Source: Aliiroseovarius sp. PrR006 (lineage in GTDB: Bacteria > Pseudomonadota > Alphaproteobacteria > Rhodobacterales > Rhodobacteraceae). Taken from it: DNA of 64,000 nucleotides. The notes beneath the pieces were generated by a model, which worked only from the letters and a program-made list of their open reading frames with translations, searched no databases and was not told the origin of the DNA. The position numbers were made by a program, and so were the translations under genes. Shown piece by piece: positions 51,840 through 60,721 of this stretch; within the stretch, counting starts at the first letter, position 1; each line of letters opens with the position of its first letter. The DNA lies in assembly GCF_010500215.1 (NCBI RefSeq), contig NZ_JAAGOY010000004.1:248001-312000 (forward strand), read 5' to 3'.

Positions 51840-52838
51840 ATGAGCAAGAAGCCCTATTTCCCGCCTCCACCCCCCATTCCCGAGAAAACGCGCCTGTTTC
51901 AGCGCACTCCACCCGCAATTTTTCCGCCGATCATGGGGGCGTTCGGGCTGGGTCTGGCATGGCGTCGTGCGGCTGACGGGTTCAGTGTGTCGGGAGCTTT
52001 CGGAGACATGATCCTTGGCGCGGTGACGCTACTTTACCTATTTTGTCTCGTGGCTTACATCGGGAAGTTGATGCAGAGATCCGCCACATTCACAGAGGAT
52101 TTGAAGATCTTACCGGGGCGCGCGGGCATCATCGCGATGGTTCTGTCGGGCTATCTGCTGGCGGCAACTGTCGTGCCGTTTTCGACCACATTGGCAACCG
52201 TGATCTTTGGTCTGGCGCTGGCGGCCCATGTCGTCGTGGTTCTGCGCGTGGCGCATAGCCTCATCACAGGCCCGGTCGAGGCGCGATCCGTCACACCGGT
52301 CTGGCATCTGATTTTCGTGGGCTTCATTCTGAGCCCGTTGGCGGCACTACCGCTCGAGCTCCACACCTATTCCACCGCGGTCTTCTGGATCAGCCTCGCC
52401 ATTGCGCTGGCCATCTGGGGCGCAAGCCTTGCGCAGTTTATCCGCGCAGATGTGCCGCCGCCTTTGCGCCCTCTGCTGGCCATGCACCTAGCGCCTGCAA
52501 GCGTGTTGGGAACGATCGCATTCCTAATCGGAGAGGTCCAAGTCGCTTATGGTCTGAGCGTTCTGGCCGTAGCACTGCTCAGTCTTTTGGTCCTGCGGGC
52601 CCGCTGGCTAACCGTCGCAGGCTTCAGCCCGCTGTGGGGGGCGTTCACCTTCCCGCTAGCCGCGTTCTCGACCGTGATGCAGATCGCCGCCGCGCACACG
52701 GGATCAGACGTTCTGCGCATCATCGCGGGGCTGAGCCTTGTGGCCGCGAGCCTGATTATCCCACCCATCGCCTATAAGGTCCTGATGATGTGGTCCAAAG
52801 GGGTGCTGGCTGTGAAAACCAATGCGGCACAGGCCTGA
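51840..52838 (+). CDS. TDT family transporter (TehA/Mae1/SLAC1-like)
   Basis: The 332-residue membrane protein has about ten helices and fits the tellurite-resistance/dicarboxylate transporter family: PPAIFPPIMGAFGLGLAWRR near the start, HLAPASVLGTIAFLIGEV in the middle and GAFTFPLAAFSTVMQIAA in the later helices. Relatives include malate carrier Mae1, tellurite-related TehA and plant anion channel SLAC1. A proline-rich N-terminus (YFPPPPPIPEKTRL) is unusual. Its position after a DctB/DctD pair and an aldolase makes dicarboxylate transport attractive, but sulfite or other anions are possible. Confidence 0.82.
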   Translation: MSKKPYFPPPPPIPEKTRLFQRTPPAIFPPIMGAFGLGLAWRRAADGFSVSGAFGDMILGAVTLLYLFCLVAYIGKLMQRSATFTEDLKILPGRAGIIAMVLSGYLLAATVVPFSTTLATVIFGLALAAHVVVVLRVAHSLITGPVEARSVTPVWHLIFVGFILSPLAALPLELHTYSTAVFWISLAIALAIWGASLAQFIRADVPPPLRPLLAMHLAPASVLGTIAFLIGEVQVAYGLSVLAVALLSLLVLRARWLTVAGFSPLWGAFTFPLAAFSTVMQIAAAHTGSDVLRIIAGLSLVAASLIIPPIAYKVLMMWSKGVLAVKTNAAQA

Positions 52839-52842
52839 TCAT

Positions 52843-52874
52843 GGCTAAGCGGGGGAACAACCCGCTTGGCAGCC
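52843..52874 (+). other. Stem-loop between the TDT gene and the cysS leader region
   Basis: GGCTAAGCGGG and CCCGCTTGGCAGCC pair as an 11-base stem with a three-base bulge and a seven-base loop, directly after the TDT stop codon. No T-tract follows, so it could protect the 3' end of the TDT messenger or end it with help from a factor; it also comes just before the putative cysS leader. Confidence 0.55.
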
Positions 52875-52901
52875 ATCCGGAAGAGTGCTAGCGTCGCGCC
52901 C

Positions 52902-52946
52902 ATGAAACGGAAAAGCATCATCATTATCTGCTGCATTACCCACTGA
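52902..52946 (+). CDS. Possible 14-residue leader peptide with Ile-Ile-Ile-Ile-Cys-Cys upstream of cysS-cimA
   Basis: The frame ATG to TGA encodes [14 protein letters not shown]: four successive isoleucine codons (ATC ATC ATT ATC), two cysteine codons (TGC TGC), then Ile and Thr. The genes after it are cysS (cysteinyl-tRNA synthetase) and cimA (isoleucine precursor synthesis), so stalling at either codon run would report the right amino acid. No ribosome site is seen. TTGGCA (52866-52871) and TGCTAG (52887-52892) with a 15-base spacer could be a promoter placing the start point at or near the ATG, making a leaderless message. A 5-pair hairpin CTGAC-ATC-GTCAG spans the stop codon. Chance cannot be excluded for so short a frame. 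Confidence 0.4.
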   Translation: MKRKSIIIICCITH

Positions 52947-53050
52947 CATCGTCAGGCGGGCCGTTCTTCTATTCCATACATGTCAAGAAGTTGCTAAGCC
53001 CGCACGGGAAATTCTGTGGGAACATTTGCGCGCGGACGCACGAGGACATC
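52943..53050 (+). promoter_or_regulatory. Possible attenuator region between leader and cysS
   Basis: Alternative pairings can be drawn. GCGGGC at 52956-52961 pairs with GCCCGC at 52998-53003, with TTCTT/AAGAA pairing inside. Alternatively the CCCGCA segment just after 52998 pairs with TGTGGG near 53016-53021. Sharing one strand makes the two folds exclusive, as in amino-acid attenuators, but no classic GC stem plus T-tract is visible, so the output could be Rho-dependent or translational. Confidence 0.3.
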
Positions 53051-54466
53051 ATGACGGACATCAAGCTTTACAACACGATGGCGCGGGCGAAGCAGGACTT
53101 CACCCCGATCGACGATAAGAATGTCCGCATGTATGTCTGTGGGCCGACCGTCTATGACCGCGCCCATCTGGGCAACGCGCGCCCCGTGGTGGTGTTTGAT
53201 GTGCTGTATCGCCTGCTGCGTCACGTCTATGGGCCGGATCACGTGACCTATGTGCGCAACTTCACCGACGTAGATGACAAGATCAACGCCACCGCGCTGG
53301 CCCGCAAAGAAGCAGGGGCCCCCGGCACGTTGGAAGAGCTTGTCCACGAACGCTCGAACGAGACGATTGACTGGTATTTGAACGACATGCGCGCGCTGGG
53401 GGCGATGGATCCCAACGAAATGCCGCGTGCGACCGAGTTCATCCAGCCGATGATCGACATGATCGAGGATTTGATTGCCAAGGGCCATGCCTACCCGGAC
53501 GGGGCAGGGCATGTGCTGTTCTCGGTCAAAAGCTATGGCGACTACGGCCAGCTATCAGGCCGCTCGGTCGATGACATGATCGCCGGCGCGCGGGTCGAGG
53601 TCGCGGACAACAAGCGCGACCCGATGGATTTCGTGCTGTGGAAGCCCTCGACCGATGATCTGCCCGGTTGGGACAGCCCGTGGGGCCGCGGTCGCCCCGG
53701 CTGGCATATCGAATGCTCGGCCATGAGCCACGACCTGCTGGGCGCATCGTTCGACATCCACGGCGGCGGCAATGACCTGCAATTCCCGCACCATGAAAAC
53801 GAGATTGCCCAGTCGAAATGCAGCCATCCCGATGCGGGGTTTGCGAATTACTGGCTGCACAACGAGATGTTGCAGGTCGAGGGCAAGAAAATGTCCAAGT
53901 CGCTGGGCAACTTCTTCACGGTACATGACCTGTTGGAGCAGGGCGTTCCGGGTGAGGTGATCCGCTTTGTGTTCTTGGGGACACACTATCGCAAGCCGAT
54001 GGATTGGACCGAGAAGAAGCGGGCCGAGGCCGAGGCAACATTGCGCAAGTGGCGTGGTCTGGTCGCTGGTCTTGAAGGCAATGAGAAACCCCATGATCTG
54101 ATTGTTCAGGCACTTGCAGACGATCTGAACACCTCGTTGGCAATATCAGCTCTGCATACCCTCGCTAAGAAGGTCGAAGAAACTGGAGTAGGCGGAAGCG
54201 TTCTTAAGTCTTCTGCGAAACTGCTTGGGTTGTTGATAGATGATCTTGGCGATTGGGCCGTAGCCCCGTCTATCGATCTGTCTGGCTTGGCGCAAAAGCT
54301 CCACGAAACCCGTGTTGAAGCCATGCAAACCAAGGATTTCGCTGCAGTGGACGCGCTGAAGGCCGCGCTGACCGAGGCAGGTGTTCAGATCCGTATGTCC
54401 AAAGAAGGCGTCGAGTTGGAACCCGGTACCGGCTTTGACGCATCGAAACTGGAGGGGCTGCTATGA
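53051..54466 (+). CDS. cysS: Cysteinyl-tRNA synthetase
   Basis: CysRS charges tRNA-Cys with cysteine. ATG 53051 (GAGGA seven bases before) gives 471 residues; a longer frame to 52991 lacks a ribosome site and conserved residues. Class I signatures are HLGN (the HIGH box) in [16 protein letters not shown] and KMSKS in [17 protein letters not shown]. Zinc ligands are represented by the cysteine in [24 protein letters not shown] and the histidine region [16 protein letters not shown]. It overlaps cimA by 4 bases and heads the unit cysS-cimA-squalene/phytoene-synthase-like gene. Confidence 0.97.
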   Translation: MTDIKLYNTMARAKQDFTPIDDKNVRMYVCGPTVYDRAHLGNARPVVVFDVLYRLLRHVYGPDHVTYVRNFTDVDDKINATALARKEAGAPGTLEELVHERSNETIDWYLNDMRALGAMDPNEMPRATEFIQPMIDMIEDLIAKGHAYPDGAGHVLFSVKSYGDYGQLSGRSVDDMIAGARVEVADNKRDPMDFVLWKPSTDDLPGWDSPWGRGRPGWHIECSAMSHDLLGASFDIHGGGNDLQFPHHENEIAQSKCSHPDAGFANYWLHNEMLQVEGKKMSKSLGNFFTVHDLLEQGVPGEVIRFVFLGTHYRKPMDWTEKKRAEAEATLRKWRGLVAGLEGNEKPHDLIVQALADDLNTSLAISALHTLAKKVEETGVGGSVLKSSAKLLGLLIDDLGDWAVAPSIDLSGLAQKLHETRVEAMQTKDFAAVDALKAALTEAGVQIRMSKEGVELEPGTGFDASKLEGLL

Positions 54467-56082
54467 CCGAGCGCCTATATCTCTACGACACTACGCTACG
54501 CGACGGCCAACAGACTCAGGGAGTGCAGTTCTCGCTGACCGAAAAGCAGCAGATCGCGACCGCTCTGGACGCACTCGGTGTGGATTACATTGAGGGCGGC
54601 TGGCCCGGTGCGAACCCCACCGACAGTGATTTCTTCGATGCGGCCCCCAAGACCCGCGCCACCTTCACCGCCTTTGGCATGACCAAGCGGGCAGGGTACT
54701 CGGCGGAAAATGACGACGTGTTGGCGGGCGTGATGAACGCGGGCACCTCGGCGGTCTGCTTGGTGGGCAAAAGTCACGACTTCCACGTCACCACCGCGCT
54801 TGGTATCACGCTGGACGAGAATGTGGAAAACATCAGCGCGACAATGGCTTACATGGTCAAAGAAGGGCGCGAGGCGCTCTATGATGCCGAGCATTTCTTT
54901 GATGGCTACAAGGCCAATCCTACTTACGCGCTCAGCTGCGTGAAAGCCGCCTATGACGCCGGTGCGCGCTGGGTTGTGCTGTGCGACACCAATGGCGGAA
55001 CGCTGCCCCATGAAGTGTACGAGATCACCAAGGCTGTGATCGCCGCGGGCATCCCCGGCGACCATCTGGGCATCCACACTCATGACGACACCGGCAATGC
55101 GGTAGCGTGTTCGCTGGCCGCAATCGACGCAGGCGCACGTCAGGTGCAAGGCACGCTGAACGGGCTGGGCGAGCGCTGCGGCAATGCCAACCTGACCACG
55201 CTGATCCCGACTTTGCTGACCAAGGAACCTTACGCCAGCCAGTTCGAAACGGGTGTGAGCCAAGAGGCGCTGGCCGGTCTGACCCGCCTGTCGCGCCAGC
55301 TTGATGACATCCTGAACCGCGTTCCGAACAAGTCGTCGCCCTTCGTCGGCGCCTCGGCCTTTGCGCATAAGGCGGGACTACATGCGTCTGCGATCCTGAA
55401 AGATCCGACGACTTACGAACATATCCCGCCCGAAACTGTCGGGAACACTCGCATCGTGCCCATGTCCAATCAGGCCGGGCAATCGAACCTGCGGGCCCGT
55501 TTGGCCGATGCCGGGATCGACGTTGAACAAGGTGATCCGCGTCTGGGTGAAATCCTGAACCAGGTGAAAGAGCGTGAGGATCAGGGGTACGCTTATGACG
55601 GCGCGCAAGCCAGTTTCGAGCTGGTCGCGCGTGACGTGTTGGGCCAGCTCCCGCAGTTCTTCGAAGTGAAGCGCTACAAGGTCACCGTCGAGCGCCGCAA
55701 GAACAAGCGCAACCAGATGATCAGCCTGTCCGAGGCCATCGTCGTGGTGAAAATTGGCGACGACAAGAAGCTGTCCGTGTCCGAAAGCATGGACGCCTCT
55801 GGCACCGATCGCGGCCCGGTGAACGCGCTGGCTAAGGCGCTGGCGAAGGACTTGGGGCCGTATCAGGCGATCATCGAAGACATGCAACTGGTCGACTTCA
55901 AGGTGCGCATCACCCAAGGCGGGACCGAGGCTCAGACCCGCGTCATCATCGACAGCGAAGACGGGGCCGGGCATCGCTGGTCCACCGTGGGCGTCAGCCC
56001 GAACATCGTTGACGCCTCGTTCGAGGCGCTGTTGGACGCAATCATCTGGAAACTTCTGCGTGACGGGGCGAAACCCGCATGA
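54463..56082 (+). CDS. cimA: (R)-citramalate synthase CimA
   Basis: CimA condenses pyruvate with acetyl-CoA to citramalate, giving 2-oxobutanoate for isoleucine without threonine. The 539-residue protein starts with the HMGL-like domain [20 protein letters not shown], contains the metal-binding [13 protein letters not shown] and [15 protein letters not shown], and [21 protein letters not shown] LeuA-type regulatory domain follows from about residue 405 ([20 protein letters not shown]), the usual site for isoleucine feedback. Length and internal sequence fit the long CimA type rather than isopropylmalate or homocitrate synthase. It overlaps cysS and the next gene by 4 bases each. Confidence 0.93.
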   Translation: MTERLYLYDTTLRDGQQTQGVQFSLTEKQQIATALDALGVDYIEGGWPGANPTDSDFFDAAPKTRATFTAFGMTKRAGYSAENDDVLAGVMNAGTSAVCLVGKSHDFHVTTALGITLDENVENISATMAYMVKEGREALYDAEHFFDGYKANPTYALSCVKAAYDAGARWVVLCDTNGGTLPHEVYEITKAVIAAGIPGDHLGIHTHDDTGNAVACSLAAIDAGARQVQGTLNGLGERCGNANLTTLIPTLLTKEPYASQFETGVSQEALAGLTRLSRQLDDILNRVPNKSSPFVGASAFAHKAGLHASAILKDPTTYEHIPPETVGNTRIVPMSNQAGQSNLRARLADAGIDVEQGDPRLGEILNQVKEREDQGYAYDGAQASFELVARDVLGQLPQFFEVKRYKVTVERRKNKRNQMISLSEAIVVVKIGDDKKLSVSESMDASGTDRGPVNALAKALAKDLGPYQAIIEDMQLVDFKVRITQGGTEAQTRVIIDSEDGAGHRWSTVGVSPNIVDASFEALLDAIIWKLLRDGAKPA

Positions 56083-56882
56083 CATCGCCCCCTGAAGACT
56101 ACGACCCAATTGCCGCCTGCGCCGAGCAGGTTCTGAAGGGCGATCCGGATCGTTTTCTGGCGGCGATGAGCGGCACGGTGGACGAGCGCAAACGGCTCTT
56201 TCCGCTTTATGCGTTCAATCTGGAAGTCGCGCGCGCGCCGTACATGTCGCAAGAACCAATGGTCGCTTTGATCCGGCTTCAGTTCTGGCGCGATGTGGTC
56301 ACCGGCGCTGTCGACGGCACCGAGGCACCGCGTCATGACGTGGCCACACCGTTATCTCAATTGGTGATCTGGGGCGATATGCGGGCTGATCCGTTGCTGC
56401 GTATCATTGAGGCGCGCGAGGGTGATGTGCAGAGAAACCAGCCCCAAGGTGCGGATCAGATCCGCGCCTATCTGCGGGCAACATCCGGCGCTTTGATGCT
56501 AGCGGGTGGTCAGCTATGCGGCATGACCGAGTTTGCAGGCGATTACGAAATCGACACCGCTTTGGAAGATTTGGGCGAGGCCGCGGGGCTTGCCAATTGG
56601 TTGCTGGCTCAACCGGCTTTGGCAAAGGCCGGACGCGGTCATGTTGTGCCAGACGCCGCGATCATCCAAGAGCTCTGCGCTGGCGGTCTTAAGCACCTTA
56701 GCGCCGCGCGGGCGGCTTTGGGACGTCAGGGGAACCCCGCTTTGCGCAGCGCATGGCGGGCTCAAGGGATCCTGAAGCAAGCTGCAAAGCACCCCGCGCT
56801 TGTGGCAGATGGTGCACTTGGCGGCGCCGAGGTTTCCCGGCGCGGCCGTATGTTGTGGTTGGGGCTGACTGGCGGCTGGTAA
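56079..56882 (+). CDS. Squalene/phytoene synthase-like protein, NDUFAF6-type
   Basis: The 267-residue protein has the trans-isoprenyl diphosphate synthase fold but lacks clear aspartate-rich D-x3-D motifs. It shows FPLYAFNLEVARAPYMS, LIRLQFWRDVVTGAVDG and AGLANWLLAQPALAKAGRGH. This pattern is that of the NDUFAF6 branch, whose mitochondrial member helps assemble respiratory complex I, rather than a true squalene or phytoene synthase. It is the third gene of the cysS-cimA unit, with a 4-base overlap. No carotenoid or hopanoid genes are nearby, which supports the non-enzymatic reading, though this is an inference. Confidence 0.75.
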   Translation: MTSPPEDYDPIAACAEQVLKGDPDRFLAAMSGTVDERKRLFPLYAFNLEVARAPYMSQEPMVALIRLQFWRDVVTGAVDGTEAPRHDVATPLSQLVIWGDMRADPLLRIIEAREGDVQRNQPQGADQIRAYLRATSGALMLAGGQLCGMTEFAGDYEIDTALEDLGEAAGLANWLLAQPALAKAGRGHVVPDAAIIQELCAGGLKHLSAARAALGRQGNPALRSAWRAQGILKQAAKHPALVADGALGGAEVSRRGRMLWLGLTGGW

Positions 56883-56895
56883 TCACGCCCAGTTT

Positions 56896-57060
56896 TCACC
56901 CCATGTACCATCTTTGATTCCAGCGGCGCAGCTCTTGCTTTGCGCGGATCTGGTCGTCGTTCAAGGCTTTCCTCTCATCCCGAAAGACAGGTTTCTGGCC
57001 ATCGGTCTGACGCTCCATGCGTGTGGCAGTCCGAAACGAATTTGAAAGTATCGAGATCAT
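56896..57060 (-). CDS. Small protein of 54 residues, unknown
   Basis: A strong ribosome site (GAGGAGAAGAAAG) lies just before ATG 57060. The product begins MISILSNSFRTATRMERQTD and ends KQELRRWNQRWYMG. It is basic with many arginines, lysines and glutamines, and has no membrane segment. The frame extends to 57183, but that start lies inside the LysR gene and has no ribosome site. It resembles the many small basic Rhodobacteraceae proteins, such as the DUF1127 group, in size and arginine content, though I cannot match the motif. It is divergent from the LysR gene, with about 100 bases between their starts. Confidence 0.6.
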   Translation of the reverse strand: MISILSNSFRTATRMERQTDGQKPVFRDERKALNDDQIRAKQELRRWNQRWYMG

Positions 57061-57161
57061 CTTTCTTCTCCTCATTGCGTGTGTCCTGCTAAGTAAATAG
57101 GGTTGAAATACCATTTTTGGCAAAGCAGTATGATTTTCATCATGTAAGTTGAGGTAACAAT

Positions 57162-58049
57162 ATGGATTGGAGGTCTCTGCCATCGCTCGCTACGTTGCGC
57201 GCATTCGAGGCTGCGGCACGGCATCAAAACCTCAGTCAGGCAGCGCGTGAGTTGAACGTGACCCATGCAGCGATCAGCCAACATGTGCGCAAGCTGGAAG
57301 AAGAGCTGGGTGAGCCTCTGTTGCTGCGTCAGGGGCGCGGTATGGCCGTGACCGATGCAGGGCGACTACTGGCAGAAAGCCTTGGAAACGGCTTTGCCAC
57401 CATCGCCGACGGGGTAGGGCAGATCCGGCGGCGGGGGCAGGACCGGGCAGTGCAGATTTCAGTTACGCCCGCTTTCGCCTCACATTGGCTGATGCCGCGG
57501 ATAGGATCTTTCTGGTCCGAACATCCTGAGATCAGGATCAGCATCAACCCCAGCGCCGATTTGGTCGATCTGCGCAACGATGGAGTGGATTTGGCCGTAC
57601 GTTATGGTGACGGCAACTGGCCGGGCCTCGATGCCGAGCTGTTGACCGATGGCGAGTTTGTCGTTGTCTCTCATCCTGATCTGGTGCGCGGGCGGCAGGT
57701 AAACAGCCTGTCCGATCTGGTGGACCTGCCTTGGGTGATGGAAGATCACATGATGGAGCGCCGCCGGATCGTTGAGGAAGAGGGCATTGATCTGGACACG
57801 GTCAAGCTGACCACAATGCAGACCAGCGATCTGGTCTCGTCCGCCGTGGCGGCAGGGTTGGGCGTGTCCGTGCAGCCCAGATCCTTGATCGAGGCACAGA
57901 TCGAGGCCGGAACCGTCGTATCCCTACACCGCATCGCGCAGGCCGAGCTTGGTTATTACATCGTTACCAGGCCCGGGGCAGTAACCCCGAATACTGCGAT
58001 TTTCCGAAAGTGGCTCCGGCGCAAAGGGGCCGAGGCGCTGACGACGTAA
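57162..58049 (+). CDS. LysR-family transcriptional regulator (GcvA-like)
   Basis: The 295-residue protein has the N-terminal LysR helix-turn-helix (LATLRAFEAAARHQNLSQAA, then ELNVTHAAISQHVRKLEEEL) and the C-terminal effector domain of periplasmic-binding-protein fold (VQISVTPAFASHWLMPRIGS). The start WRSLPSLATLRAFEAAARH is like the GcvA branch. It diverges from the small basic protein and ends 7 bases before the convergent eda. It may control the divergent small gene or the edd-eda genes, but no operator pattern is clear. Confidence 0.9.
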   Translation: MDWRSLPSLATLRAFEAAARHQNLSQAARELNVTHAAISQHVRKLEEELGEPLLLRQGRGMAVTDAGRLLAESLGNGFATIADGVGQIRRRGQDRAVQISVTPAFASHWLMPRIGSFWSEHPEIRISINPSADLVDLRNDGVDLAVRYGDGNWPGLDAELLTDGEFVVVSHPDLVRGRQVNSLSDLVDLPWVMEDHMMERRRIVEEEGIDLDTVKLTTMQTSDLVSSAVAAGLGVSVQPRSLIEAQIEAGTVVSLHRIAQAELGYYIVTRPGAVTPNTAIFRKWLRRKGAEALTT

Positions 58050-58056
58050 CACGGAG

Positions 58057-58698
58057 TTATGCCGGAAGCGCAGCAGCTTCGGCGGCCAAGGCCTCGATCC
58101 CTGCCCAATCGCCAGCGTTGACCAAATCGCTTGGTGCAACCCATGATCCGCCCACGCAGAGCGTATTGGGAAGCGATAGATAGTCCTTCGCGTTCGTCAG
58201 GCTGATCCCACCGGTTGGGCAGAAGCGGATTTGGGGCAGGGGCGAAGACAGCGACTTTAGGAACGGTGCGCCGCCTGCGGCCTCTGCTGGAAAGAATTTC
58301 TGGACCGAGTACCCACGTTCGAGCAACCTCATGCTTTCCGAGGCCGAGGTCGCACCGGGCAGAAGCGGCAGATCATTGGCTTCGCAGGCGTCCAGCAACC
58401 GGTCTGTCGCGCCAGGGGATACGCCGAATGTCGCGCCCGCTTTTTTGGCGGCTTCGACGTCGTCCGAGGTCAGCAGCGTGCCCGCACCAACCACGCCGCC
58501 CTCGATTTGGGCCATCTCGCGGATGACATCCAATGCCGCCGGGGTGCGCAGGGTGACTTCCAGCGCTGGAAGGCCTCCGTTGACCAAGGCCTGTGCCAGC
58601 GGCGCCGCGTGGGCCACCTCTTTCACCACAAGCACCGGCACGACGGGGGCCAGACGGCAGATCTCTTCAGCGAGGTGGCTTGCCATTTCAGGTGTCAT
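58057..58698 (-). CDS. eda: 2-keto-3-deoxy-6-phosphogluconate aldolase Eda
   Basis: Eda splits KDPG to pyruvate and glyceraldehyde 3-phosphate, the last step of the Entner-Doudoroff pathway. ATG 58698 gives 213 residues, the normal length, and is preceded by AAGGA; a longer frame to 58791 overlaps edd. Motifs seen are PVLVVKEVAHAAPLAQAL, GALEVTLRTP-like PALEVTLRTPAALDVI, VGAGTLLTSDDVEAAKKAGA, and the Schiff-base lysine in VQKFFPAEAAGG. RFCPTGGISLTNAKDYLSLP binds phosphate. It follows edd by 13 bases. Confidence 0.96.
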   Translation of the reverse strand: MTPEMASHLAEEICRLAPVVPVLVVKEVAHAAPLAQALVNGGLPALEVTLRTPAALDVIREMAQIEGGVVGAGTLLTSDDVEAAKKAGATFGVSPGATDRLLDACEANDLPLLPGATSASESMRLLERGYSVQKFFPAEAAGGAPFLKSLSSPLPQIRFCPTGGISLTNAKDYLSLPNTLCVGGSWVAPSDLVNAGDWAGIEALAAEAAALPA

Positions 58699-58711
58699 GT
58701 CTTTGTCATCC

Positions 58712-60514
58712 TTAGAAAATCGAGGTTGCGCCTTCGGTCGCCGGGCGGGCTGCACGGCGGAAGGTTTCAAAGAGTTCGCGGCCACAGCCATCGGCGTTTC
58801 CGCTGAGGTCCACCTGTACTGCAGCGCGGTCGGTGGCGCCTTCGGTCAGCACCTCAAGCGTTCCATTGGTGGCGTCCAACCGTATGATGTCGCCATCCCG
58901 GATGCGCGCGATGGGGCCGCCGTCAGCGGCCTCGGGGGCGATGTGAATGGCTGCAGGAACTTTGCCCGATGCGCCAGACATTCGCCCGTCGGTGACCAAG
59001 GCCACTTGCTGCCCGCGGGATTGTAGGACGGACAGCACCGGCGTCAGCCCGTGCAGTTCTGGCATGCCGTTGGCGCGTGGGCCTTGGAAGCGGACCACAA
59101 AGATGATGTCGCCGGTCAGCTCGCCTGCCTTGAAGGCGGCTTTGACGCTTTCCTGATCGTGGAAGACGCGGGCAGGGGCCTCGATCACGTGGCGTTCGGG
59201 GTCCACGGCGGAAATCTTGATTACGCCCTGACCCAGATTACCCGACAGCTGCGACAGCCCCCCGGTTTTCTGGAACGGATCGCTGGCAGGGCGCAGGATC
59301 TTGTCGTTCAGGCTTTCACGCGGCGCGGGCTCCCAGAGTACGCGGTCCCCGTCCAGCTTTGCCTCTTGCGCGTAGGCGGTCAGGTCGCCTGCGTTGGTGG
59401 TGGCGTCTGGGTGCAACAGGCCTTCCTCAAGCAGGTTGCCGATCATATAGCCCAGACCGCCCGCCGCGTGGAAATGGTTCACATCCGCCAGCCCGTTGGG
59501 ATAAACCCGCGCCATTAGCGGCACCAGCGCCGAGATGTCGGCGAAATCTTCCAGCGTCAGGATGATGCCAGCAGCGCGCGCCATGGCGGGCAGGTGCAGC
59601 ACAAGGTTCGTCGAGCCGCCTGTCGCCATCAGGCCGACCAGCCCGTTTACAAAGGCCTTTTCGTCCAGCACATGGCCGACTGGTGTGAATTGGTCCGTGC
59701 CATGGGCGATTTCCAGTACACGGCGCGTGCCCTCTGCGGTCAGCGCATCGCGCAGGGGGGTGCCGGGGGTGACAAAGGAGGCGCCGGGAAGGTGCAGCCC
59801 CATGAACTCCATCAGCATCTGGTTGGTGTTCGCGGTGCCATAGAAGGTGCAGGTGCCCGGCCCGTGATAGGCAGCCATTTCAGACGCCATCAGCTCTTCG
59901 CGCGTCGCGTCGCCGGTGGCGAAGCGTTTGCGCGTCTCGGCCTTTTCGTCATTCGTAATGCCCGAGGTCATGGGGCCAGCCGGCAGGAACAGAGTGGGGA
60001 TATGGCCAAAGCTGGCGGTTGCGATGATCAGTCCCGGCACGATCTTGTCACAGACACCGAGATAAAGGGCGGCGTCGAAGGTGTTGTGGCTCATAGCGAC
60101 GGCGGCGGCCATGGCGATTACGTCGCGGGAAAAGAGGCTCATCTCCATTCCCGTTTCGCCCTGCGTGACCCCGTCGCACATGGCGGGGACGCCGCCCGCA
60201 ACCTGAGCCGTCGCGCCCTGTTCGCGGGCGACTTGCTTGATCAGGTCCGGGTAGGTGGCGAAGGGCGCATGGGCCGACAGCATGTCGTTATAGGCCGTGA
60301 CAATCCCGATATTCGGCGCGCGCTCCGTGGCCAGTTTGGCCTGATCCACGCCCGCGCCTGCATAAGCGTGCGCTTGACCCGAACAGCTAAGATGCGCGCG
60401 GCGCGGGCCGTCCTCGATCGCATTTGCGATCTTTTTCAGGTAGGCGTCGCGGCTATCGCGCGAACGTTCTGCGATGCGATCGGTGATGGCTGTAAGTGTC
60501 GGATGGATGGCCAT
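58712..60514 (-). CDS. edd: 6-phosphogluconate dehydratase Edd
   Basis: Edd dehydrates 6-phosphogluconate to KDPG using a [4Fe-4S] cluster. ATG 60514 gives 600 residues; an ATG five codons earlier is possible. IlvD/Edd-family cysteines lie in [19 protein letters not shown] and [12 protein letters not shown], with [20 protein letters not shown] and [20 protein letters not shown] also conserved. [20 protein letters not shown], written in the protein as [11 protein letters not shown], is the C-terminal active-site block. Roseobacters degrade glucose mostly by this pathway. A LacI-type operator lies about 75 bases upstream. Confidence 0.96.
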   Translation of the reverse strand: MAIHPTLTAITDRIAERSRDSRDAYLKKIANAIEDGPRRAHLSCSGQAHAYAGAGVDQAKLATERAPNIGIVTAYNDMLSAHAPFATYPDLIKQVAREQGATAQVAGGVPAMCDGVTQGETGMEMSLFSRDVIAMAAAVAMSHNTFDAALYLGVCDKIVPGLIIATASFGHIPTLFLPAGPMTSGITNDEKAETRKRFATGDATREELMASEMAAYHGPGTCTFYGTANTNQMLMEFMGLHLPGASFVTPGTPLRDALTAEGTRRVLEIAHGTDQFTPVGHVLDEKAFVNGLVGLMATGGSTNLVLHLPAMARAAGIILTLEDFADISALVPLMARVYPNGLADVNHFHAAGGLGYMIGNLLEEGLLHPDATTNAGDLTAYAQEAKLDGDRVLWEPAPRESLNDKILRPASDPFQKTGGLSQLSGNLGQGVIKISAVDPERHVIEAPARVFHDQESVKAAFKAGELTGDIIFVVRFQGPRANGMPELHGLTPVLSVLQSRGQQVALVTDGRMSGASGKVPAAIHIAPEAADGGPIARIRDGDIIRLDATNGTLEVLTEGATDRAAVQVDLSGNADGCGRELFETFRRAARPATEGATSIF

Positions 60515-60721
60515 GTTGTGCTTTTCCAAGTGCTTACGGTTGCGCGTTGCGGTTAGGATACCGCGTTCCTGTCCCAGTTAACAGAAAATGATAGCGCTAA
60601 CAATAGATGGAATTGCCTTAAGGGCAGATTGTTGGCGCGCCGCTGTGCCGCGTTTTGCCTTTCCGTTGTCCCTGCCACGGGTTAGGGAGGGCCAGACACG
60701 CACAGAACTTGCAGGCCGCCC
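60515..60721. other. Divergent control region of edd-eda and the rlmI-like gene
   Basis: Apart from the LacI-type site, the 207 bases contain the palindrome GTTAAC at 60577-60582 just before it and no coding frame. Promoters of both genes must lie here; no pair of hexamers stands out. Confidence 0.45.
60589..60602. promoter_or_regulatory. LacI-family-type operator upstream of edd-eda
   Basis: TGATAGCGCTAACA has a perfect TAGCGCTA core and one mismatched pair further out, the form typical of LacI-family operators with a central CG. It lies 75-88 bases before the edd start codon in a 207-base gap shared with the divergent rlmI-like gene. The regulator gene is not in the window. Confidence 0.6.
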
